Source of the DNA: Puccinellia tenuiflora | Taxonomy: Eukaryota; Streptophyta; Magnoliopsida; Poales; Poaceae | DNA length: 64,000 nt | Assembly: GCA_012064385.1 (NCBI GenBank) | Contig: QRDG01000137.1 | Location: 391,016 to 455,015 of the forward strand | Reading direction: 5' to 3' | Shown: positions 43,391 through 56,000 of the stretch, in pieces | Position numbering within the stretch: position 1 is the first letter of the stretch | Layout: each line of letters starts with the position of its first letter | Program-made: the position numbers and the translations under genes | Notes under the pieces: model-generated | Seen by the model: the letters and a program-made list of their open reading frames with translations, nothing else | Told to the model about the DNA's origin: nothing | Databases searched by the model: none

Positions 43391-45038
43391 TCAAGTTTCA
43401 AGTCCGTGACTAGAGCCTCGAGCTCTAACTCAAAGATGGTGAGGGCTAAGCCAGGTTTCTCCTCCTCCGTAACCGTTTGTCGCACTCCCATAGTGTTTGG
43501 AGATAGGCCACAAACCATAGCTGTCGTGGTGCCTACAGGTCACTGTGGAAAGCATAAATGTGTTCTTTCATATTAAAGCTCAGTTACAACCATTTTTGTT
43601 GCTGGATAAAAATTTATATGATCATGATACAATTTTTTGTGATTATTTCTAGGTTACAAAATTTCAACATGGCCTGGTGATTTGGGATCGAACTAATATG
43701 ATGAGAGTTCATTACAATTTTTCGACGATTCACTCTACCAAAGCCTATATGGAGACTAGACCTGAACATGAAGAATAATAGAATTAAATAGGTATATAAT
43801 TGTAATTGTACCATTCAAGACGGATCAAATCATATATGTGGGAGCCAAAAATATTGTTTAGCTTCTAAAATCATTTTATCGCAATTTTGTATAGAAGAAC
43901 CAATTTTTTTTATCGAGAACTTGGTTTATTCTGCAATTGTGTAAGTGTGTAAGTGAATATGAATTATCAAAATAAATACACTCCTCAATAAGACAACTAT
44001 AAATTTCTTATTGTAGGACATGTCTACAGTGCTTATGGTGACTCAATCTTTCAATTCAACTTTGTTGTTGATTAACACTTGATTTCAGTTGAGATGACCC
44101 ATAAGATTCTCAAAAAGACTTGATCAATAGTACCTCTCATAATCAGCAAATCTTTCCTCTTACTCTATGTATTTCTTAATGATTGAGAGACCAACAAATG
44201 TAACTAAAACCTCAACTGCTGTAGTCATTTTCTGGGAATACAAATTTAAATTAAGCTAAATAATCTGCATCATAGTGAAGTGTGGATTTGAGCTTCTTAC
44301 AAGCAACCAATTCCACTCTCCATTTGAATCATAAGGGTTCTCCGTTCAGTAGAACATTTTATTATTTCCAAATAGACACATCTCAAAACAAGAAACTAGA
44401 CACATTAAGATTAAATATATTGGAGAGTTGGATATAGTCTCAAGCATACATCAACTCATTTCATATGTGGTTTGGGGATTAAAATAGGTTATCTTATAAA
44501 ATACTTTTAGGACTAGGAAGATACATATCAAAACAAAGCGCGTATTGGATAGTTCAATGTTGGTCATGGTCTTAGCAATGAACGACCTACTTAATAGAGC
44601 ACAATAACTGACATATCATAACAAGCTTCAGAACCCAAAAACATTTGTTGCAATTTCAAGTGTACGTAAAATAAAATCAAGATCTTACTGGATTTTATTT
44701 TTTGGACTTATTTTTAAGACATCTACATGACAATGGAGATTAAAAAGGCAAGGGACATACCTTAAAATTGTGAACTCTATGTATTTGAGTCCATTGTTAT
44801 ACTTCCAAGGAATCATATATTTTATGATCATGTTGAAAACATGGACATAGAATATATTAAACAGAATATTTTTTTATGCTTTTCTTTTGTTACACCATAA
44901 CTTTTATCCTCTTGCTAAAATAAAACATTAGTTTATAAATCAAAATAAAGATGTCTTGAAAAATAATTAGACATATCAAATATGTTTTCTAGACATTTTA
45001 AGATGATGCCCTTGCATTTGCGAGGGCCACTCTGCTAG
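43391..45038 (+). mobile_element. Helitron 3' end with AT-rich interior (5' end not found)
   Basis: GCCCTTGCATTTGCGAGGGC at 45008-45027 forms a short hairpin. Seven bases later stands CTAG (45035-45038), followed by T. Hairpin plus CTRR directly before T is the established 3' terminus of Helitrons. The AT-rich sequence to the left has no gene; part or all is probably the Helitron body, cut on the left by the Tat element. No helicase is visible, so it is non-autonomous or truncated. Confidence 0.6.
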
Positions 45039-45610
45039 TTATTCAAATTTCAAATGAGTAATTTGACTAATTTTGACATAACTTTAAATCTATAAATTAC
45101 TTTAAATTGGTTTCTTTTGAAAAATGACTTAAATTTATGTCCTCTGTCCGGTAGAAGCAAAACCTATTTTTGCTAGAACCATTCTACCATAGGAATGTTG
45201 AATTTGGTTTAAAACCTATTTATAACATGTTTTGCAAACCTTGGCCTACCTGGCAATAAACCCTTTCAACCAAATTCAATATGCAACCATATTGATACCT
45301 TTGGAACAACACTCCAACCCATTCAAATTTAAAATATTCAAATTTGCCTCTGGACCATCCCTTGACCATAAATGGAAAACCCCAAACTTAAATGCATTGA
45401 TTCCTTTTGCATATTGAATCATGCATTAAAACCTGGACCATCAACCTACTTATCTTTGTTGATATCCATGTTTGTTCTTATGTTTGTATTATTTGATTGT
45501 TGTATTGTTTGTTTATAGCTATCTGTTTGTACTGTATAGATTGAACGGAGTGCTACGAGTTACGTTGAAAAGAGTGTGTGAGCAACGACAGCTTTCAAAA
45601 GGCAAGTGAT
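45039..45610 (+). repeat. Fragment of a long LTR related to D and E
   Basis: AT-rich sequence ending with GTGAGCAACGACAG and AGGCAAGTGAT, which resembles the D LTR at about 28345-28395 (GACAG...GCAGGCAAGTGAT). It lacks ends of its own; the right side is cut at 45611. Confidence 0.5.
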
Positions 45611-46660
45611 TGTCGTGTATTGGATCACGGACACTGGGAGTAAAGGATACCCCCTTTTTAGGTTCGGCACAGGGCGCGAAGGAGGCTGGGAGATGCCTAC
45701 TTCTGGGAGAACCTCGTTGAGACCTCCGATCTATGTACTAGCAAGCAACACAGGGACACAGTGAGTTTACCCAGGTTCAGGCCGCCCGGAGGATAAAAGC
45801 CCTACTCTTGCATGTCTGGATTGAGTGGTTGATCATGGTGTGGCTTACAGAGGTGGTCGCGGGTGAGATCCCGGGAGGTGTTGGCTAGAGGTTGAAGACG
45901 AGCAGATCCTTTCTCGGAGGAGATCACCTCTCTCTTATGCTACTCTTCATATGTTGCGCTAACTAGTCTAGCCCCCGACTCTCTGGAAATCCGTCCCCTC
46001 CCTTAGGTGCCTCAGTCCTCCTTTTATAGGCTAAGGGGATCCCACAAGGGCACCTTTGGGGGCGGAGGGGTTTTAGGCGGGAAAACCCCTCCGGGTTCTT
46101 CTTAGGGGGAGACGTGGCCTCCTCTCATCCAAGTATTCTTCTAAGGGGGGTTAGGTACGGTCGCCCACCTTTTACAGGGCGGGCGGACAAAGGCTGACAC
46201 CTTTACCGACCTTGTCCCCCCGCGGTGCCTCCATTTTCTTGGCGCCCAAGTCTTCTAGGAGCTTCCAGCAGGAGCTGGCAAGATTATCCTCTTCGCTTGT
46301 ACAGAGGCTAGATCCCGGGGGTGAGCCTGGCCTCCTGCCGAGCGTCCGGGTCCCCGGGACCTCCGTGTCGTCTGCCGGGTTGAGGGTGACCCCGGAAGGT
46401 CCCCCAACCCTTAGTTGTGTTTGTCGATGCCGTCTTTGCCTGGTTGCCGTGGGGCAGATGGGGGGGCCCATCTGCCAGTCTTGAACCCTTGCTTTGTTCG
46501 CCTTCTTGGTGGGCCCACTGGCGGTGGACCCACTTTGACTGCATCAGAGGAACCCCGTGTTCCACTGTTGCGATAGTAGCCCCCGGGCATAGTCCCGGCG
46601 GGAACGTCCTTCTACTGCCGAGGCTATGAACAAAAAAGGCAATGTGGGTCCCCGACGTCT
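45611..46660 (-). repeat. LTR-like sequence on the minus strand
   Basis: On the minus strand it has a CCTATAAAAG box at 46021-46030 and GGCCTGAACCTGGGTAAAC, then a GGGTATCCTTTACTCC end region near 45640, all common at the 3' side of grass gypsy LTRs. Proposed limits TGTCG (45611) and GTCGGGGACCC (about 46660) are weak. Solo LTR or 3' LTR of an element extending right. Confidence 0.45.
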
Positions 46661-46883
46661 TGCCTTGACTGTCTTGTCTCATCTATCAGGGAGTGGGTGC
46701 TTGGAGTTATCCTCTTGGGGGAGTAACTGCGCTTGCCTCCTTGATTCTTGGAAACGGAGAAGGCAAGGCAATGATCGTTGAAGGCGCAGCCGAGCCTTCT
46801 TAAAAGTGGGGGTGCCCTTCCCGAATCGTCAATCATCTTCCTTCTTCTTCCAGCTCCACATCCCAGCAGAGCCGAGCGTGTCG

Positions 46884-47528
46884 ATGGCGAGAGCCAAGAG
46901 AGGAGTTGGACACACCCGTTGTTCCTCAGTGGTGGCGGAGGCGGCCGTCAGCAGTCGCGGGAGGTCTGCTCCCCGAGGTCGAGCGGTGTGTAGCCGCGGC
47001 GGCGGCCACGGTCGTGGTCGTGGAAGCCATGGTGGCGGAGGTCGCGGGGCTGGGAGCTTCCCAGACCCTTCCCCTTGGAGCACGACCCACTCCGGCTTCC
47101 CTCCGTTCGAGTTCGTCGTAGATCTGGACAGCAGGCTGTGCAGCCGGCTCCATCTGCCGGACTCCTTCACAGCGGCGGTGGACTCAGCCAACGGCCAGCC
47201 CACCGGCTTCTGGTTGCAGGTGGACGGCTGCCCCAATGGCCCCTCCAGGGTCGAAGTGGAGTACACCGTCGGCGACTTCATGCTCCTGGGCCGGGAATGG
47301 ATGGCGTTTGCGCGCTCCCATCACCTAACCCGAGGGCAGTACTTGGTGTTCGAGTATGACAGAGACGCGACGCTCTCCGTGAAGATCTTCCGCGCCGAGG
47401 GAGGTTGCGTGGACTGCTACGCGGAGAGCGACAGCACCAGCCGTAGTAGCATCTACGACGATGAGGACAAGGATGAAGATGAAGAAAACTTCGTCCGCGT
47501 CAAGGTCGAGAGGAGCCCACCTTCCTGA
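46884..47528 (+). CDS. Small B3-domain protein gene
   Basis: The ATG at 46884 (MARAKRGVGH) has a good context and opens a frame of 214 residues ending TGA at 47526-47528. The open frame extends upstream, but that part looks like leader. A Gly/Arg-rich N-terminus (residues ~30-60) precedes a B3-like fold at ~75-180: FEFVVDLDSRLCSRLHLP, GFWLQVDGCPN, VEVEYTVGDFMLLGREW, FARSHHLTRGQYLVFEYD. The tail is acidic (YDDEDKDEDEE). B3 domains bind DNA in plant transcription factors, so the product would be nuclear. The frame is intact and GC-rich. It sits between LTRs in a repeat block, so it may be a captured or low-copy gene; expression is unknown. Related short B3 genes are numerous in grasses. Confidence 0.7.
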   Translation: MARAKRGVGHTRCSSVVAEAAVSSRGRSAPRGRAVCSRGGGHGRGRGSHGGGGRGAGSFPDPSPWSTTHSGFPPFEFVVDLDSRLCSRLHLPDSFTAAVDSANGQPTGFWLQVDGCPNGPSRVEVEYTVGDFMLLGREWMAFARSHHLTRGQYLVFEYDRDATLSVKIFRAEGGCVDCYAESDSTSRSSIYDDEDKDEDEENFVRVKVERSPPS

Positions 47529-47936
47529 CGACGCGTGAGGCGGCACCGAGGCAGCGGCCCCGAAGATGTCCGTGATCTCTTTCTTGGCGGCCTTGTCGAC
47601 GTACTTCTAGAAGTAGCGCCTTCCGTTAGGCGGTGGTGCTCCCTGCTCGCGTAGGAGCCAACCTTTTCTTGTAAAAAGTAGGTCCTTTTGTAGCTCTTGA
47701 GATGACGAATAACTTGTATCCTTGTTGTCGCTTGGCCTTCAGGTTGAATTGGTGTGAATGAGAACGGGTTTTTTGCAAAACGCGCCCCGATTACTGCACC
47801 AGTCGTACTGCCGAGGGGCAAGTGGGGAGTGAAAGGCCTATAAAAGGCTCTCCAACCCCCAAGCTCCTCAGCATCTCCTGACTCCTTTCTCTTTCCTGCT
47901 TGTCACTCTCTCCGCCCCTCCATAGATCGCAGAGCA
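47529..47936 (+). promoter_or_regulatory. Spacer between the two genes, with TATA box of the downstream gene
   Basis: TATAAAAGG at 47839-47847 lies 90 bases upstream of the next ATG, with pyrimidine-rich sequence between, a good plant core promoter. The left part (to about 47760) is probably the 3' untranslated region of the B3 gene. Confidence 0.6.
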
Positions 47937-48114
47937 ATGTCTGGGGAGGCAGAGATGTCCTTTTCTGGGACGTCGACGGCGGCGTCCATGTGTCTGGGCG
48001 CGGCGGAGGCACCCAGGGGAGCTGGGGCCCGTGCCGCTAGAGAGGAAGACGAGGTGGCATCGCGCTTTGCCCTCGCCAAGGGCATTTTGCGCCTGGCAAC
48101 CATCTCTAGTCCCG

Positions 48115-51100
48115 TGTAACATCCCAAAAGTAATCCCCTTTTTATTTTCTTCCTTGTTAATTTAATTTTTGCATCAGCATGACATCATCTTAGTGGTTGC
48201 ATTTGTGGTTTTACAAAAATAAAGAAAACAAACAAAATGAGTTGTGATTTTATGTCTTTTATCACATGCAACACTTTATTTAAATTGCAAACCAAATAAT
48301 AAAACTAATTTTATTTTGGATAAGCAACTAAAAATTTATTTGAAATTGCAAAGTCACAAATTGTTTTGTGGGAAAAATATAAAAAAAACCTACCTATTAT
48401 TTTTCCCTCTTCTCTTCTCTCTCTTTTATTTCCTGGAAAAAGAAAAATAGAGAAAAAAGGAATAACAGGAGCCAGGCCGAAGCCCAGCTCCCTCCCTCTT
48501 TCTCTCCTCTCATCTCCTCACCCGAACGGTCCACTCCGGCCCAACTTCTCCCTCCTGTTGTCCCCTTCCTCCACCTTCTATCGCCATCACCCCGACGCCA
48601 TTTCCGTCGCCACTCCTCGCCACCCCGGCTCCCTCTATAAAGCAAGCCCGGGGCGCGCCTCTCCCCCCAAACCCTAGTCCTTCCCCTTTTCTCCCTCTAA
48701 CGCCGCCGCCCATCTCCTCTCCTCCCTCTGCTTTCTCTTCTCACCATCTACCCGAGAGCACCACCTCCACCATCACCAGCCGGAGACGAACGCCACCATG
48801 GGAGCTGCAGCGCCAGGGTAGGAGGTCGGGCACGTCTACGTCGTCGACGACCACGCGCAGGTGCTGGATCGCGAAGGCAGACACAAGGTCGGCGTCGACT
48901 ACACCAAGGTCTCCTTCATCTACGGCCCAGCTTCGTCTACCCCCTGCTTCACGTCACCGTTGACCACCCTCCCCCCCGTCGCCGATCTGCCTTCCTCTGT
49001 TTCTTGGGTGAGCACACCGCCGCCCTAGGGCCCTTTTCTCCGTTCTCCCCTTGCACTGGACGGTCGTCGTCATGCGTCGTCGTTTCCCCTGTCGAAGCCG
49101 AGCCCGCCATTGCGAGCACGAGCTCGTGCTCGGGCTCCTATGCCCTGCCTTCACCTGCACACGCACATGCAGCTGCACCTCCTGCTGCACCACGCACCCA
49201 CGCACGAGCACCAGCAACGGCGCCGCCCCTCTGTGGTCGCCTCCGGCCGTGCTCCGTCGCTATCCGTCCCAGTTGTCTGAATCTCCGTCACCTCTTAGCG
49301 TTTCAGATCCCCTTCCTAACACAAGCACGAACACAGGCCAACCGGTCCGTCCCCTGTCATCGCCAGATCGATCCCGGGAGCGAGTCCCGATCCGGCCGAT
49401 ATAAGCCACCCCTTTTTCTTTTTCCTCTATTTCCAGGCACTGACATGTGGGACCCCTGGCCCCACATGTCATACTGATGTGTATAAACCACCCCCGATGA
49501 GAAAAGTTTCCCAGATCCAGATCTGAACGTTTTTGCAGATGAACCCAGTTTTCGAAAACCTTTCACAACTAGGTCCTTTAACAAGTTTCTGTCCAGATTT
49601 CAAAACATTTAATTTTTGACCTTTCCGAATTAAAAAATTATAATAAAAATATGTTTTGAAATCATAAAAATCTAATCTGTTCAAATATAAAATTTGTTTA
49701 ATTTTCAGAATTTATTTAAATGGCTAAAATAATTAAATCTTTTGCTAATTAATTAATCTTGCAAAATTCATAACTTTGATCTATAATTCCAAAAATTACG
49801 AATTTTATATCAAACTGTAGCTAAAAATGCAATATATCTGTTTCTAAATTTTCATGCATTTAATAAGCAATTTAACTTTCGGGATAATTAGAAATGCAAC
49901 TAATTGAACTCTAAAAATGCCTAAATTGCATTAGTTGTTTATTAAGTTGCTAATGGGTAATTTTTAACCTGCCTAATAAAATGTTTAGCACCTAAATTGC
50001 TGCATATTTAATTTTTTCATACCATCATCCTTGTTTGAATGCATTTGTATTGATTGTTATTTTGTTATGTTTTGGGGTTAACTGTAGACGACGACGTTGC
50101 TGAGTACCCCGACACCTCCGAAGAGTTAGCCCAGTACCAGGCTACTGAGCCAACAGGCAAGCAGCCCCTCCCCAACTTTCTCATGTGATTCCTATTCCTG
50201 TCTTGCATGCTTTAGGACTTCTGTTCTGTTGTGTCTTACGATTCCTACTAGAATAGCATAGCCTGTTAGAAGTCCAGATATTCCTGATATGCCTGCCTAT
50301 ACCCTATGCTTGTTTTCTAGTTACTATCTACTAGCATGCGTAGGAGTTGATTGTGGTCTATCACTTCTTTAGCTGGTATATCTTAATAATTGAAGACTTG
50401 CTATGTGGGAATCACTTTATTATATTAAAGATAAGGCACCGGCGGAAGGCCAGTTTATGGTGATTTGTTCTGCTAGTGTCGCCTACGAAAAGCCGTTCTT
50501 TTCCGCTTATCCAAGAATGAGCACCCTACCCACACGTGGGAAGACTTATGGAACCCCCCGCAACTTAGTACCGGATCTGCTATATTGGTTAGGGAGCCAC
50601 AACTAGTTCGGGTGTTTACCATTTGGAGCATATCACAGAAGAAGCATGATGAGGATGAGTGACGCATAAAGGTGCAGAGCGTTCGTTTATCGAGTGTGGA
50701 AGGAGGAGCAATCGTATGAGTGTTATCCTCCCGAAGCCGTTCTCGCAACTTTTGGGCCCGCAAAGGAGTTTCGTCCGGGCTCCCGACGTGGATCAGTCCC
50801 AGATAGGTGGCTCTCTATCCAATGTAATAGTGATGGGGAAGGTCGTGTTGAGATACCTAAATGCCTCTGTGGCATGTGGTTGATTGAATGTGTATGGTTA
50901 CATTTGGGCACCCCTGCAGGGTTAAATCTTTTTGAAAATCCGTGTCCGTGGTTATGGACGACTTGGGTAATGTGCTGGTTAAAAAGATCATAGACATCAC
51001 CGTATATCTTAAATAGCTAAATTGACTAGTAAATAGTTATATTCGAATAATAAACCTGCTAAAATTTGATCAACGTGTGAGTGTCCGGACTTATTCCTCG

Positions 51101-51704
51101 TGGGTATACGATATGACGGAGTCGTGTCAGGACGGGTATTGCTTGGTGAGTAGTTTAGCCCAGTAGCACAAGCGCTCTCTTTCCTCTTTCTAAATAGACG
51201 CAAGTTGTAGCGTGTCTTCTGTAGTTGTTAGGTGCTGCTGCTGCTAGTCCACTATACAGCCTTGCCTACCCCCAATTGCATGTGCACCGTACTGCTTTTA
51301 CCCTTGTGCGTAAGACTTGCTGAGTACCCCCGTACTCATACCATCGGGTGTCCGGTGCCCGTGTTTTCACCGATGCAGGAGCGACAGCAGAGTTCGACGA
51401 TCAAAATGGTGGCTACTACATAGAGTTCGACGCTGACTATGATGAGTAGATCGAGATCCTAGGCGGCAGCCTGAGACCGCTGTGGACGTGTCCTCTTTTA
51501 TTTTAGGCCTATGGCTGTTGATGTAGTCTGTACTCAGACGAGTGTTTTGCTTCTGCTGTATTCGGGACGTATGATCCCCTATGGTGTAATAAAAGTATTT
51601 CGAACTATGTTTATTTATCCTTTTGTGTCGTACTTGTGCATGTGATGTAATCCAATTGTGGTTCTACTTGGCGAAAAGTTCATTTCCGCTAAGTGGGGCT
51701 TACA
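48115..51704 (+). repeat. 5' LTR of element E
   Basis: A CTATAAAG box lies at 48635-48642. Downstream, at 48798, ATGGGAGCTGCAGCGCCAGG is followed at once by TAG and then by an open stretch encoding VGHVYVVDDHAQVLD (48833-48950) that looks like coding sequence. The conserved block is at 50909-50967. Confidence 0.93.
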
Positions 51705-52407
51705 AATTGGTATCAGAGCATGGACCGCCTTTAGGAGCCTCTTTTTACTGGTCGTGGTTGAGTCTAGAACTTATTTTAGTGGCTATTCAGGAAAAATTAT
51801 ACGCGAGAGTAGGAACTCTGTTCTCTTTACTTCTTTCCCCACCCACCCTCTCTCTTTCTGGTAAGGAAGTGAAACGAATTTTTTCTCTCCTTTTCTAAAC
51901 TTTCAAGAATAGGTTTTCATGTGTTCGGGGTTTTCCGTAATACCTTTAGGTTGCAGCCATGTTTTTGGTGAAAATAAATGTTGTTTCGGTCACTTCGCCC
52001 TTGTGTTGAACCTTCTTGCATATGCAGTTCCACTACCCTTCACACACTTATTAGTTTTATGCTAATTCGTGTTCCTTTTGAACCGGTGCATAGTCAACTT
52101 TTTGTCCCTTCTGTCCACCTCTTTACTCTAATTGTCGACCCTCTCCAAGCCATTCAAGTTGTTCCAGTGGTCTGTAACTTTCCTTATGTTTTTCCGAAGG
52201 AGCTTCTAGGTATGCCACCTGACAGAGCTGTTGAACTTTTCATCGACCTTGAACCAGGCACATCAACTACCTCCAAACAACCATACAAGAACTATTGCAA
52301 CAATCTCATGATCTTGGACACGAAGATCATCTTCGATCCGAGTATCTCGACCTTTTTCCCTTCTTTCTTGGAATCTCGGGGCGCGATTCCTTCGAGGGGT
52401 GGCGAGT
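51705..52407 (+). pseudogene. Interior of element E: PBS and two remnants of pol
   Basis: The PBS TGGTATCAGAGC is at 51708-51719. A frame around 52160-52285 reads VCNFPYVFPKELLGMPPDRA and then IDLEPGTS, the start of a gypsy RT. It then joins sequence which, in another frame, reads HEDHLRSEYLDLFPFF, like the last residues of a gypsy polyprotein. It ends with GGCGCGATTCCTTCGAGGGG before the 3' LTR. So most of RT, RNase H and integrase has been deleted between about 52290 and 52320. Confidence 0.75.
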
Positions 52408-55400
52408 TGTAACATCCCAAAAGTAATCCCCTTTTTATTTTCTTGCTTGTTAATTTAATTATTGCATCAGCATTACATCATCTTAGTGGTTGCATTTGTG
52501 GTTTTACAAAAATAAAGAAAACAAACAAAATGAGTTGTGATTTTATGTCTTTTATCACATGCAACACTTTATTTAAATTGCAAACCAAATAATAAAACTA
52601 ATTTTTTTTGGATAAGCAACTAAAATTTTATTTGAAATTGCAAAGTCACAAATTGTTTTGTGGGAAAAATATAAAAAAACCCTACCTATTATTTTTCCCT
52701 CTTCTCTTCTCTCTCTTTTATTTCCTGGAAAAAGAAAAATAGAAAAAAAAGGAAAAACAGGAGCCAGGCCGAAGCCCAGCTCCCTCTCTCTTTCTCTCCT
52801 CTCATCTCCTCACCCGAACGGTCCACTCCGGCCCAACTTCACCCTCCTATTGTCCCCTTCCTCCACCTTTTAGCGCCATCGCCCCGACGCCGTTTCCGTC
52901 GCCACTCCTCGCCATCCCGGCTCCCTCTATAAAGCAAGCCCGGGGCGCGCCTCTCCCCCCAAACCCTAGTCCTTCCTTCTCCCTCTAACGCCGCCGCCCA
53001 TCTCCTCTCCTCCCTCTGCTTTCTCTTCTCACCATCAACCCGAGAGCACCACCTCCACCATCACCAGCCGGAGACGAACGCCACCATGGGAGCTGCTGCG
53101 CCAGGGTAGGAGGTCGGGCACGTCTACGTCGTCGACGACCACGCGCAGGTGCTGGATCTCGAAGGCAGACACAAGGTTGGCGTCGACTACACCAAGGTCT
53201 CCTTCGTCTACGGCCCAGCTTCGTCTACCCCCTGCTTCCCGTTGCCGTCGACCACCCCCCCGGTCGCCGATCTGCCTTCCTCTGTTTCTTGGGTGAGCAC
53301 ACCGCCGCCCTAGGGCCCTTTTCTCTGTTCTCCCCTTGATCTGGACGGTCGCCGTCGTGCGTCATCGTTTCCCCTGTCGAAGCCGAGCCCGCCATGGCGA
53401 GCACGAGCTCGAGCTCGTGCTCGGGCTCCTCTACCCTGCCTTCACCTGCACACGCACGTGCAGCTGCACCACGCACCCACGCACGAGCACCAGCAACGGC
53501 GCCGCCCCTCTGTGGTCGCCTCCGGCCGTGCTCCGTCGCTGTGTGTCCCGGTTGTCTGAATCTCTGTCGAAGTTCAGATTGCAGGGACAGTTCACCTCTT
53601 AGCGTTTCAGATCCCCTTCCTAACACAAGCACAAACACAAGCCAACCGGTCCGTCCCCTGTCATTGCCAAATCGATCCCGGGTACGAGTCCCGATCCGGC
53701 CGATATAAGCCACCCCTTTTTCTTTTTCCTCTGTTTCCATTCACTGACATGTGGGACCCCTGGCCCCACCTGTCATACTGATGTGTATAAACCACCCCCG
53801 GTGAGAAAAGTTTCCCAGATCCAGATCTGAACGTTTTTGCAGTTGAACCCAGTTTTCAAAAATCTTTCACAACTAGGTCCTTTTGCAAGTTTCTGTCCAG
53901 ATTTCAAAACATTTAATTTTTGACCTTTCCGAATTCAAAAATTATAATAAAAATATGTTTTGAAATCAGAAAAATCTAATCTGTTCAAATATATATTTTT
54001 TTAATTTTCGGAATTTATTTAAATGGCTAAAATAATTAAATCTTCTTCTAATTAATTAATCTTGCAAAATTCATAACTTTTGATCTATAATTCCAAAAAT
54101 TACGAATTTTATATGAAAATGTAGCTAAAAATGCAATATATCTGTTTCTTAATTTTCATGCATTTAATAAGCAATTTAACTTTCGGGATAATTAGAAATC
54201 CAACTAATTGAACTCTAAAAATGCCTAACTTGCATTAGTTGTTTATTAAGTTCCTAATGGCTAATTTTTAACCTGCCTAATAAAATGTTTGGCACCTAAA
54301 TTGCTGCATATTTAATTTTTTCATACCATCATCCTTGTTTGAATGCATTTGTATTGATTGTTATTTTGTTACGTTTTGGGGTTAACCGTAGACGACGACG
54401 TTGCTGAGTACCCCGACACCTCCGAGGAGTTAGCCCAGTACCAGGCTACTGAGCCTACAGGCAAGCAGCCCCTCCCCAACTTTCTCATGTGATGCCTATT
54501 CCTGTCTTGCATGCTTTAGGACTTCTGTTCTGTTGTGTCTTACGATTCCTACTAGAATTGCATAGCCTGTTAGAAGTCCAGATATTCCTGATATGCCTGC
54601 CTATAACCTATGCTTGTTTTCTGTTACGATCTACTAGCATGCTTAGGAGTTGATTGTGGTCTATCACTTGTTTAGCTAGTATATCTTAATAATTGAAGAC
54701 TTGCTATGTGGGAATCACTTTATTATATTAAAGATAAGGCACCGGCGGAAGGCGAGTTTATGGTGATTTGTTCTGCTAGTGTCGCCTAGGAAAAACCATT
54801 CTTTTCCGCTTATCCAAGAATGAGCGCCCTACCCACACGTGGGAAGACTTATGGAACCCTCTGCAACTTAGTACCGGATCTGCTATATTGGTTAGGGAGC
54901 CACAACTAGTTCGGGTGTTTACCATTTGGAGCATATGACAGAAGAAGCATGATGAGGATGAGTGACGCATATAGGTGCGGAGCATTCGTTTATTGAGTGT
55001 GGAAGGAGAAGCAATCGTATGAGTGTTATCCTCCCGAAGCCGTTCTCGCAACTTTTGGGCCCGCGAAGGAGTTTCGGCCGGGCTCCCGACGTGGATCAGT
55101 CTCAGATAGGTGGCTCTCTATCCAATGTAATAGTGATGGGGAAGGTCGTGTTGAGATACCTAAATGCCTCTGTGGCATGTGGTTGATTGAACGTGTATGG
55201 TTACATTTGGGCACCCCTGCAGGGTTAAATCTTTTCGAAAAGCCGTGTCCATGGTTATGGACGACTTGGGTAATGTGCTGGCTAAAAAGAACATAGACAT
55301 CACCGTATATCTTAAATAGCTAAATTGACTAGTAAATAGTTATATTCGAATAATAAACCTGCTAAAATTTGATCAACGTGTGAGTGTCCAGACTTCTTCC

Positions 55401-56000
55401 TCGTGGGTATATGATAAGACGGAGTCGTCTCAGGACGGGTATTGCTTGGTGAGTAGTTTAGCCCAGTAGCGCAATCGCTCTCTTCCTCTTTCTAAATTGA
55501 CGCAAGTTGTAGCGTGTCTTCTGTAGTTGTTAGGTGCTGCTGCTGCTAGTCCACTATACAGCCTTGCCTACCCCAATTGCATGTGCACCGTACTGCTTTT
55601 ACCCTTGTGCGTAAGACTTGCTGAGTACCCCCGTTACCATCGGGTGTCCGGTGCCCGTGTTTTCACCGATGCAGGAGCGACAGCAGAGTTCGACGATCCA
55701 AATGGTGGCTACTACGTAGATTTCGACGTTGACTACGACGAGTAGATCGAGATCCTAGGCGGCAGCCTGAGACCGCTGTGGGTGGGTCCTCTTTTATTTT
55801 AGGCCTATGGCCGTTGATGTAGTCTGTACTCAGACGAGTGTTTTGCTTCCGCTGTATTCGGGACGTATGATCCCCTTTGGTGTAATAAAAGTATTTCGAA
55901 CTATGTTTATTTATCCTTTTGTGTCGTACTTGTGCATGTGATACAATCCAATTGTGGTTCTGCTTGGTGAAAAGTTCATTTCCGCTAAGTGGGGCTTACA
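52408..56000 (+). repeat. 3' LTR of element E
   Basis: Collinear with the 5' LTR: CTATAAAG box at 52927-52934, the same ATG...TAG and open stretch at about 53085, conserved block at 55211-55269. Confidence 0.93.

Larger units (their letters stand above)
48115..56000 (+). mobile_element. Element E: long-LTR, internally deleted Ty3/gypsy element
   Basis: LTRs 48115-51704 and 52408-56000 begin TGTAACATCCC and end GTGGGGCTTACA. The duplication TCCCG is at 48110-48114 and 56001-56005. The interior is 703 bp. The LTRs differ by many substitutions and by indels of about 13 and 25 bp, so E is older than A, B or C. Confidence 0.95.

Noticed and set aside
43391..45007. Genes in the AT-rich interval
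   Set aside because: No ORF above about 65 codons, no domain; consistent with a non-autonomous Helitron body.
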